A stretch of DNA of 10,471 bases from Chloroflexia bacterium. GTDB taxonomy: Bacteria; Chloroflexota; Chloroflexia; Thermomicrobiales; UBA6265. The notes beneath the pieces were generated by a model. That model ran no database searches and had not been told where the DNA came from. It saw only the letters and a list, made by a program, of their open reading frames with translations. Position numbers and translations under genes: made by a program. The DNA lies in the NCBI GenBank assembly GCA_030430125.1, contig JAUIGA010000087.1:1-10471 (forward strand), given 5' to 3'. The number at the start of each line of letters is the position of its first letter. Position 1 is the first letter of the stretch. Of this stretch, positions 5,916 to 10,471 are shown one piece after another.

Positions 5916-6416
5916 ATGACGGAGCAGGCTCATCCTGACGACGAAGCCCTTGCCAGTGTCTCGACCGCGGACGAGGTCGAGTTGCTGTTCGTCCAATCAT
6001 CGAGCGGAACCAGGATCGACGGCGATCGCCTCCATCTCTCCGGGATCGGCGCGACGACGCTGGCGTTCTCCGATCGCCCGGCGCGGGTGGCGGGGCATGT
6101 CCCGACGGCCGAGTTCGTCGACTCGTGGGACAAGGGCGACGACAACTTCGCCAGCGACCCGCCGAACGCCGTGCTGTCGACGTTCCTCGGTGACGAGGTG
6201 AACGATGTGGTGGTCGTGCTGCGCGACCCGCAAGTCGCGGATGGCAGCCTGAGCTACCAGGTCGAAGTGACGGACGGCGAGCTGCCGGTGGGAGACGGTC
6301 CCAGCTCGCTGTTTATCGACATGATCGGTCGGCCGTTGACGCCAATGTCGATCGCCGGCGTGCGACGTCGGGGCCGCCGCCGTGGACGCCGCCGGGCACG
6401 GCGCAGAGGGTTCTAG
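5916..6416 (+). CDS. conserved protein of unnamed family with Arg-rich tail, 166 residues
   Basis: The central part resembles a widespread but functionally unnamed bacterial family, recalled from its motifs. These are LAFSDRPARVAGHVPTAEFV (49-68), then NFASDPPNAVLSTF (77-90) and DVVVVLRDPQV (97-107), followed by SLSYQVEVTDGELP (111-124) and SLFIDMIGRPLTPMSIAGV (131-149). No enzyme motif is evident. The N-terminal 20 residues are acidic. From 150 the protein ends in a run of arginines broken only by Gly, Ala and a final Phe, which could bind nucleic acid or membranes; this is inference. The start at 5916 is fixed by AGGAGGT (5905-5911) five bases upstream. A longer frame from 5841 lacks such a site. 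Pre-protein features such as a signal peptide are absent. Confidence 0.7.
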   Translation: MTEQAHPDDEALASVSTADEVELLFVQSSSGTRIDGDRLHLSGIGATTLAFSDRPARVAGHVPTAEFVDSWDKGDDNFASDPPNAVLSTFLGDEVNDVVVVLRDPQVADGSLSYQVEVTDGELPVGDGPSSLFIDMIGRPLTPMSIAGVRRRGRRRGRRRARRRGF

Positions 6417-6420
6417 CTTC

Positions 6421-6455
6421 ACGCGGACCGGGCTCCACACAGGTCAGGTCCGTGG
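6421..6455. other. imperfect hairpin in the convergent spacer
   Basis: CAC-G-CGGACC and GGTCCG-TG can pair with a two-base bulge, with a loop of about 17 bases, in the 137-bp gap between the convergent 166-residue gene and the ATP-grasp gene. ACAACAAGTTGT (about 6473-6484) is a second short palindrome in the same gap. Neither is followed by a clear T-run in either direction, so a bidirectional terminator is possible but unproven. Confidence 0.25.
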
Positions 6456-6553
6456 CGCTCCTGGTCTGATCACAACAAGTTGTTCAAACACGAGCACGCT
6501 TGCCAACAGGGCGCATCCCAGCCAGGCACACCCTGCGCGACATGAGCACGTCG

Positions 6554-7636
6554 TCAATCCCAGGCGTTGCGGAGCATGGCCGTGAGCAGGTCGATGTAGG
6601 TCATGCCGGTTGCGGCCGCGGCCATCCCGGACAGGCTGAGCTGGTCCTCCCTGCCGGGGCGGCCCGGACCTGTCATGTTCGGTTTCAAGTTCACATCGAA
6701 CACGCGATAGACGCCAGCAGCATCCTGGCGACAGTCGATTCGGATCGGGGCGCGGGCACCGATGTGCACCGCTGCCCGGCGGCAGGAGTCGAGCAGGTCG
6801 CGCATTGCCGGGTGTGCCTGTTCTTCTTCGGAGAGCACCGCGCTGTTGTGCACCACCGCGACGGTTCCGTTGTAGGGGGCGACCCCGTGGTGGTGGTTGA
6901 AGCGGCGCACCGGCGGCAGGCACCAGTGGCGCGTTTGGCCGGTCGATTCTGACCTGTCGGGCGCCATCACGGTGATCGTGACTTCCTCTCCCGGCAGGAA
7001 CGGCTCGATCATCAGGGTCGAGCCGAACTCCCCACCGGAGATAGTGACGGCAACGGTTGCGTGGAGCGCACCGAGGTCGTCGACAACCGCAACCCCGGAG
7101 CTGCCACGTCCCCGGATGGGTTTCACAACCAGGGGGAAGGCGAGGCGCGCGTGCGTCAGGAACGCGGCGTCCAATGCATCGAGCGACACATCGCTCCGCC
7201 CTTTCTGCGTACCGGATACAAGCAGATGCCGGACCACGGTTATGCCGGCGTCGTGCAACTCCTGGTTCGCAACCGCCTTGTCGTCGTAGCGATCGACGGT
7301 GGCGGGGAGTTGCCCCACTATGCGCACGCGCCCCAGCCAAGGTTCGAGCGGATGGCCGCTGAACAGCACCGTGTTCGCCCACAGGGTGGAGGCACCGGCC
7401 TGAATCGCGTCAGCGATGCCGGTCTCGGTGTCCGGGAAGGTCCAGCCTGCGTCGCTGGCTGGAGCCGGTGATGGATCGGGCGTGACGACGTGCACTCCGG
7501 CCTGCCGCAACGCGAAGGCGATGTCGGCGCCGCTGTCCCGGTAGCCACCCGGCTTCGGCGCCTTGACGACACCATCGCGTTCGAGTGGCGGCGTTGCCTG
7601 GTGCAGGATGGCCAGGTTCGGTTGGGGTGGGCGCAT
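6554..7636 (-). CDS. ATP-grasp ligase, D-Ala-D-Ala-ligase-like
   Basis: This 360-residue cytoplasmic enzyme has the ATP-grasp fold and presumably activates a carboxylate as an acyl phosphate before attack by an amine or ammonia. Visible motifs are VDRYDDKAVANQELHDAGI (114-132; Lys120), then FPLVVKPIRGRGSSGVAVV (167-185; Lys172 and the glycine-rich loop) and MIEPFLPGEEVTITVM (209-224; adenine/ribose-binding Glu positions). The metal-binding residues fall in PIRIDCR (297-303; Asp301) and FDVNLKPNMTG (313-323; Asp314, Asn316), where most D-Ala-D-Ala ligases have Glu-x-Asn. The N-terminus (PKPGGYRDSGADIAFALRQAG, 27-47) is not that of Ddl, so peptidoglycan synthesis is unlikely. The ribosome binding site TGAGGACA begins at the end of the hisF-like gene, 12 bp upstream. 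It is the third gene of the HisH-HisF operon. Confidence 0.82.
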   Translation of the reverse strand: MRPPQPNLAILHQATPPLERDGVVKAPKPGGYRDSGADIAFALRQAGVHVVTPDPSPAPASDAGWTFPDTETGIADAIQAGASTLWANTVLFSGHPLEPWLGRVRIVGQLPATVDRYDDKAVANQELHDAGITVVRHLLVSGTQKGRSDVSLDALDAAFLTHARLAFPLVVKPIRGRGSSGVAVVDDLGALHATVAVTISGGEFGSTLMIEPFLPGEEVTITVMAPDRSESTGQTRHWCLPPVRRFNHHHGVAPYNGTVAVVHNSAVLSEEEQAHPAMRDLLDSCRRAAVHIGARAPIRIDCRQDAAGVYRVFDVNLKPNMTGPGRPGREDQLSLSGMAAAATGMTYIDLLTAMLRNAWD

Positions 7637-7648
7637 CGGGTGTCCTCA

Positions 7649-8500
7649 TCAGCGCGTGTGCGGAATCCCCTGGACGGTGTCTGTACGGGGCCGTTTCGGT
7701 GCCTCAATCCATGGCCGCATGGCGATGCCCAGATCTGCCATCTGCTCCTTGAGCGCGCGAACCCCTGTATTCTGGGCCATTCTCGGAGAGTAGAGAATCG
7801 AGCTGACAATTGCCGCCGAAGCCCCGGCATCCCGGAAGGCAGCGGCGATGTGCGCAGCGTTGCCGGCTCCTCCGGAGGCGATGATGGGCACCGACACCTG
7901 ATGCGCGACCATGCGGGTGATCTCCAGATCGAAGCCGGCATGGGTGCCGTCCTGGTCGATGCTGTTGATGCAGATCTCGCCGGCTCCCAACTCAGCCCCG
8001 CGTATCGCCCACGCCACCGCGTCCATTCCGGTGAACGTCCGCGCGCCATCGATGGCGATTTCGTATCCACTTGGGATCGATTCCGTCGGTGTGACACGCT
8101 TGACCTGCATGGAGAGGACGATCGCCTGCGAGCCGAACTCCCTGGCGCCCTGCGCAATGAGATCGGGATTGCGGACCGCAGCGGAGTCGATCGAGATTTT
8201 CTCCGCGCCGACGGCCAGCACGGCGTGCATATCGTCAACGGTCCTGATACCGCCCCCGACGCACAGCGGGACGAAGAGCTGTCGTGAGACCTTGCGGACC
8301 ATGTCCAGATCGGGGCCTCGTCGCTCGGCACTGGCGAGAATATCGAAGACGATGACTTCGTCGATCTGCCCGTTGTAGACGAACCGCGTCAATTCCTCGA
8401 CTGGCGCAATGTCGATATTGTCCTGAAAGGCGAGACCCTTCGTGACCAGTCCATCACGGACGTCAAAGCATGCGATCAAGCGTGGCAAGAGCGAGGTCAT
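7649..8500 (-). CDS. HisF-like (beta/alpha)8 amidotransferase partner, probably not a true cyclase
   Basis: This is a homologue of the synthase subunit HisF, which in histidine synthesis receives ammonia from HisH and forms the imidazole ring. RLIACFDVRDGLVTKG (7-22) keeps catalytic Asp13 and Lys21. The ammonia-gate residues Arg7, Glu48, Lys101 and Glu175 are all conserved. VGGGIRTVDD (81-90) and INSIDQDGTHAGFDLE (178-193) are the phosphate-binding regions. Two key positions differ. The segment SQAIVLSMQVKR has Gln132 where HisF has its second catalytic Asp (Asp130 in T. maritima), and SIDSAAV has Asp105 in place of a phosphate-binding Asn. The protein is about 30 residues longer than HisF, with a polar tail. 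It overlaps the upstream gene by 4 bp (ATGA), with AAGGAG inside the last hisH-like codons. Ordinary histidine synthesis is the alternative. Confidence 0.85.
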   Translation of the reverse strand: MTSLLPRLIACFDVRDGLVTKGLAFQDNIDIAPVEELTRFVYNGQIDEVIVFDILASAERRGPDLDMVRKVSRQLFVPLCVGGGIRTVDDMHAVLAVGAEKISIDSAAVRNPDLIAQGAREFGSQAIVLSMQVKRVTPTESIPSGYEIAIDGARTFTGMDAVAWAIRGAELGAGEICINSIDQDGTHAGFDLEITRMVAHQVSVPIIASGGAGNAAHIAAAFRDAGASAAIVSSILYSPRMAQNTGVRALKEQMADLGIAMRPWIEAPKRPRTDTVQGIPHTR

Positions 8501-9126
8501 TCCAGCTCCTTCGGAGTGAGAGTTGCGAAGCGATCGAGGAGCGCCAGACCGCTGGGACCCGACTTCTCGATGTGGAACTGGGTGGCCATGATGTTGCCGC
8601 GGGCGACCACGGCGGCAAATTCGCCGTCGTAGTCGGTGGTGCCCGCAACATTGGACACGTCATCAGGGGCCGCGAAATAGGAATTGACGAAGTAGAAGCA
8701 GGACCCGGGGGTAATCGCCGCCGCAAATGGATGGTCGCTGGTCCGGGTAACGAAGTTCCATCCCATATGCGGCACACGGACCGCCTCACGATCGAAGGCA
8801 ATCACATGCCCTGGCAGCCAGCCAAGGCACGTGGCGTCCTGCTCGTCGCTCCGATCGAAAAGAACCTGCAGCCCCACGCAGACCCCCAGGAAGGGCAGTC
8901 CTTGCAGGCGAACCCGTTCGTTGAGGAACTCGATCCACCCGGCGGCGTCGAGATAGTCCATGGTTGTGCCCGCCGCACCCACACCGGGCAGGATGATATG
9001 GGTGACATCTCCGACCAGGTCGGGATGCAGGGCAACCTGGTGCGCGACCCCCAGATGGGTCAGCGCGTACGAGACGCTCTGGGAATTTCCCGTCCGGTAG
9101 TCGATAACGAGCATATTTGGCTTCAT
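8497..9126 (-). CDS. HisH-like class I glutamine amidotransferase
   Basis: This glutaminase subunit hydrolyses glutamine and passes ammonia to the HisF-like partner. It is 209 residues long, the usual HisH size. The catalytic triad is complete: Cys83 in PFLGVCVGLQVLFD (78-91), with His185 and Glu187 in QFHIEKSG (183-190). The usual Pro of FHPE is Ile here. The oxyanion strand region LPGVGAAGT (46-54) and VPHMGWN (118-124) are conserved. ATG at 9126 has only a weak ribosome binding site (GAGACAG). A second ATG at 9114 would begin MLVIDYRTGN, the position where most HisH proteins start, and is also possible. It is the first gene of a three-gene minus-strand operon. No other his gene is seen nearby. 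Confidence 0.87.
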   Translation of the reverse strand: MKPNMLVIDYRTGNSQSVSYALTHLGVAHQVALHPDLVGDVTHIILPGVGAAGTTMDYLDAAGWIEFLNERVRLQGLPFLGVCVGLQVLFDRSDEQDATCLGWLPGHVIAFDREAVRVPHMGWNFVTRTSDHPFAAAITPGSCFYFVNSYFAAPDDVSNVAGTTDYDGEFAAVVARGNIMATQFHIEKSGPSGLALLDRFATLTPKELE

Positions 9127-9336
9127 TCTGTCTCATTTCAAGAATGCCGGCCGCACGATGGAGCGGAAGGCCATTCTCGCATGGTTTCGGTGCGGCGTTG
9201 ATCGCATCTCCGGGTTCGGGCCAGGTGTCGATTGTTGCCTGAACCTGTGGCCTGTCGTCGATCCCGGTACAGCGCTTCAGACTGGCCAGGAAACGCGATG
9301 GCAACGCAACGGGGGAGCGCCCGTCCCGATAGAATG

Positions 9337-9365
9337 CGTATAACTGCACTTGTGCGCAATGTCAT
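9337..9365 (-). promoter_or_regulatory. candidate promoter of the hisH-like operon
   Basis: On the minus strand ATGACA (9365-9360, 5 of 6) and TATACG (9342-9337, 4 of 6) are exactly 17 bp apart. Transcription would begin near 9330, giving a leader of about 200 bases before the hisH-like gene. Confidence 0.35.
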
Positions 9366-9530
9366 CCGATTCAGCCTGTCATGCGTTCTACAGGTGTGGT
9401 CCACCGGCGTCAGCCCGGGCGTCGGCGGCCGGGTTGGCAGCAGCGATTCCGACTGCAACGATGACGCAAGCTTGAGTACCTGTCGTCGCACGGAAGACAC
9501 CTGCCCGTTTTCGTCGTTCGATCAGGAATC

Positions 9531-9536
9531 AGGAGG
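9531..9536 (+). promoter_or_regulatory. strong ribosome binding site of the CHRD gene
   Basis: AGGAGG five bases before ATG at 9542. It fixes the start used here. Confidence 0.65.
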
Positions 9537-9541
9537 CTCTC

Positions 9542-10012
9542 ATGCGATTCCAGCGAATCTTCGTCGCCTTGCTCGTCGTGACCCTCGCGGCGGTCGTGAC
9601 CGCGCCGGTTTCGGCCGACTTCGAGATCTATATGACGTCGCTTTCCGGGGACCATGAGGTCCCGCCTAGCGACACCTTCGCTCGCGGCCACGCCACGGTC
9701 ATCCAGTCAGCCGACGGCACGGAGCTGGAGTTTCGGTTGATGGTGGTGCTCATTGAGGATGTGACCGCGGCGCATATCCACCTTGGTCCCCCGGGCGAGA
9801 ACGGCCCGGTGGTGGCACTGCTGTACTCCGGGGCTCCCGATGGTTCCTTCAGCGGCATACTCGCTGAAGGAACCATCACGGCGGCCAACCTCAGCGGACC
9901 GCTCGCAGGCCAGCCGCTCTCGGCGCTGATCGACGAGATCGAAGCCGGCAACGCCTACGTCAACGTCCACACATCGGACTTCCCCGGCGGCGAGATTCGC
10001 GGCCAGCTCTGA
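9542..10012 (+). CDS. secreted CHRD-domain protein
   Basis: The 156-residue product is a small exported protein with one CHRD domain, a beta-sandwich first seen in chordin and common in secreted bacterial proteins of unknown role. Residues 1-25 are a Sec signal peptide: basic MRFQR, hydrophobic core FVALLVVTLAAVV, and a likely cut after VSA (residue 25). Recognisable CHRD segments are LSGDHEVPP (34-42), ATVIQSADGTELEFRL (51-66), AAHIHLGPPGENGPVVALLY (76-95), and the ending ANLSG through NAYVNVHTSDFPGGEIRGQL (137-156). The absence of lipobox and membrane anchor suggests a free extracellular or periplasmic protein. The start is fixed by AGGAGG five bases upstream. A perfect 16-bp inverted repeat lies in codons 100-112. 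An intrinsic terminator follows 29 bp after the stop. Confidence 0.88.
   Translation: MRFQRIFVALLVVTLAAVVTAPVSADFEIYMTSLSGDHEVPPSDTFARGHATVIQSADGTELEFRLMVVLIEDVTAAHIHLGPPGENGPVVALLYSGAPDGSFSGILAEGTITAANLSGPLAGQPLSALIDEIEAGNAYVNVHTSDFPGGEIRGQL
9839..9877. repeat. perfect 16-bp inverted repeat inside the CHRD gene
   Basis: The arms GATGGTTCCTTCAGCG (9839-9854) and CGCTGAAGGAACCATC (9862-9877) are exact reverse complements around a seven-base loop. They cover CHRD codons 100-112 (DGSFSGILAEGTI). The stem is lower in GC than its surroundings and is not followed by a T-run. Confidence 0.85.
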
Positions 10013-10041
10013 GTTGGGACGAACCGCTCCATGTCAGGCAC

Positions 10042-10072
10042 CCGGCCGGGCGAGATGGCCCGGCCGGTTTTT
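10042..10072 (+). terminator. intrinsic terminator after the CHRD gene
   Basis: A perfect ten-pair GC stem (CCGGCCGGGC at 10042-10051, GCCCGGCCGG at 10058-10067) with a GAGATG loop is followed at once by TTTTT (10068-10072). Confidence 0.92.
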
Positions 10073-10128
10073 GTGCACGTTGCGGCATGTAACGGGCGCA
10101 TTCTCGGTTCGATCTTCGAAGCGCCACG

Positions 10129-10134
10129 TATACT
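10129..10134 (+). promoter_or_regulatory. -10-like box upstream of the membrane-protein gene
   Basis: TATACT (5 of 6) lies 68 bp before GTG at 10203, in the gap after the CHRD terminator. No acceptable -35 box is seen at 16-18 bp, so the call is tentative. Confidence 0.3.
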
Positions 10135-10202
10135 TGCCCTGACTGCCATGCGGCGGCGGATTCCGACCGCGCCTCGCGCTTGCATCAGGGTAGCCAATCC
10201 TC

Positions 10203-10471
10203 GTGAGTCCATCGACGATTCCACAATCAGAAACGGGACGCGTAAGCGCGCCGATGATCATGCTGCTGGTCTTCCTCGGCGGTATCACCAGCGTCGGTAC
10301 CGAAACGGCCACCTCGCGACTTGTGGCGCCGTACTTCGGTACGTCCACATTCATCTGGGCGAACCTGATCGGCATCACGCTGACCTTCCTCGCCATCGGC
10401 TACTGGATCGGCGGTCGCACCGCGGATCGATATCCACGCGCTTGGCTGCTCTTCACGGCGACGACCGCCGC
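10203..10471 (+). CDS. N-terminus of a spermidine-synthase-like (fused) membrane protein, cut by the window edge
   Basis: Ninety residues are visible before the right edge. After a polar leader they show two membrane segments: MIMLLVFLGGITSVGTE and FIWANLIGITLTFLAIGYWI. The signature GTETATSRLVAPYFGTSTFIWANLIG is followed by GYWIGGRTADRYPR. This is the N-terminal membrane region found in fused spermidine-synthase-like proteins, which usually continue into more membrane helices and a SpeE-like methyltransferase-fold domain. That part lies outside the window, so catalysis of polyamine transfer is not shown. The start is taken as GTG at 10203, since an in-frame TAG at 10191 leaves no start further upstream. 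An AGGG 12 bases before it is weak. ATGs at 10254 and 10260 are alternatives. Confidence 0.72.
   Translation, partial: MSPSTIPQSETGRVSAPMIMLLVFLGGITSVGTETATSRLVAPYFGTSTFIWANLIGITLTFLAIGYWIGGRTADRYPRAWLLFTATTA

Larger units (their letters stand above)
9127..9541. other. intergenic spacer without a convincing gene
   Basis: This 415-bp gap separates the divergent hisH-like operon and the CHRD gene. Open frames on both strands cross it but lack good composition, ribosome binding sites or family motifs. On the hisH side it contains a candidate promoter and a leader of about 200 bases. CATTCT (9124-9129) and AGAATG (9141-9146) are complementary arms around the hisH start, which could partly mask initiation. 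No clear promoter for the CHRD gene was found. Confidence 0.5.

Noticed and set aside
6554..7636. Calling the ATP-grasp enzyme Ddl (cell-wall D-Ala-D-Ala ligase)
   Set aside because: The ATP-grasp core is similar, but the N-terminus differs, the usual Glu-x-Asn metal motif is Asp-x-Asn, and the partners are HisH/HisF-like rather than mur or fts genes.
8786..9349. Minus-strand open frame overlapping the start of the HisH-like gene
   Set aside because: It runs out of frame into the clear HisH-like coding region, and its upstream part has no recognisable motif or ribosome binding site, so I treat it as leader sequence.
9138..9500. Minus-strand frame of 120 residues in the hisH-CHRD spacer
   Set aside because: Arg/Ser/Pro-rich composition, no motif and no start signal; it also crosses the candidate operon promoter.
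9839..9877. Reading the CHRD inverted repeat as an intrinsic terminator
   Set aside because: It lies well inside the coding frame and no T-run follows either arm; a true terminator is found at 10042-10072.
1..10471. CRISPR array, tRNA, rRNA or insertion sequence
   Set aside because: No regularly spaced direct repeats, no cloverleaf or rRNA-like stretch, and no transposase or integrase motif were seen on reading both strands.

Overview
The window is GC-rich bacterial DNA of about 10.5 kb with closely packed genes. An F420-type luciferase-like oxidoreductase, a DR2398-type flavin-binding protein, frequent GTG starts and the overall codon use suggest a high-GC lineage such as Chloroflexota (Thermomicrobia-like) or an actinobacterium. 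This placement is inference; no rRNA or marker gene is present.

Left part (1-3137). A minus-strand gene of unknown function (220-1020) is divergent from a plus-strand pair. The pair is a multi-pass PAP2/AUR1-type membrane phosphoesterase or transferase (1147-2271) overlapping by 4 bp an AlkA-type DNA-3-methyladenine glycosylase (2268-3137). At the far left a good minus-strand promoter (201-228) precedes a possible 38-residue ORF.

Middle part (3138-6416, all plus strand). A DUF433/DUF5615 (VapB45/VapC45-like) toxin-antitoxin cassette with its own promoter lies directly behind alkA. It is followed by a diverged second copy of the last 33 coding bases of alkA. Then come an LLM-class F420-dependent oxidoreductase, a PPOX-class FMN protein preceded by a GAAA-loop hairpin, a 210-bp spacer that can fold as a three-way junction, and a small protein of a conserved unnamed family with a strongly arginine-rich tail.

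Right part (6554-9126, minus strand). A tight three-gene operon encodes a HisH-like glutaminase, a HisF-like (beta/alpha)8 barrel and a D-Ala-D-Ala-ligase-like ATP-grasp enzyme. No other histidine gene is present. The HisF-like protein keeps its ammonia-gate residues and first catalytic Asp but has Gln where the second catalytic Asp should be. This looks like a glutamine-fed, ATP-driven amidation module distinct from histidine synthesis, and it is the best candidate here for an undescribed system.

Right edge (9127-10471). A spacer of about 415 bp carries a candidate operon promoter. A secreted CHRD-domain protein follows, with a perfect 16-bp inverted repeat inside its coding sequence and a textbook intrinsic terminator after it. 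The window ends in the N-terminus of a spermidine-synthase-like membrane protein.
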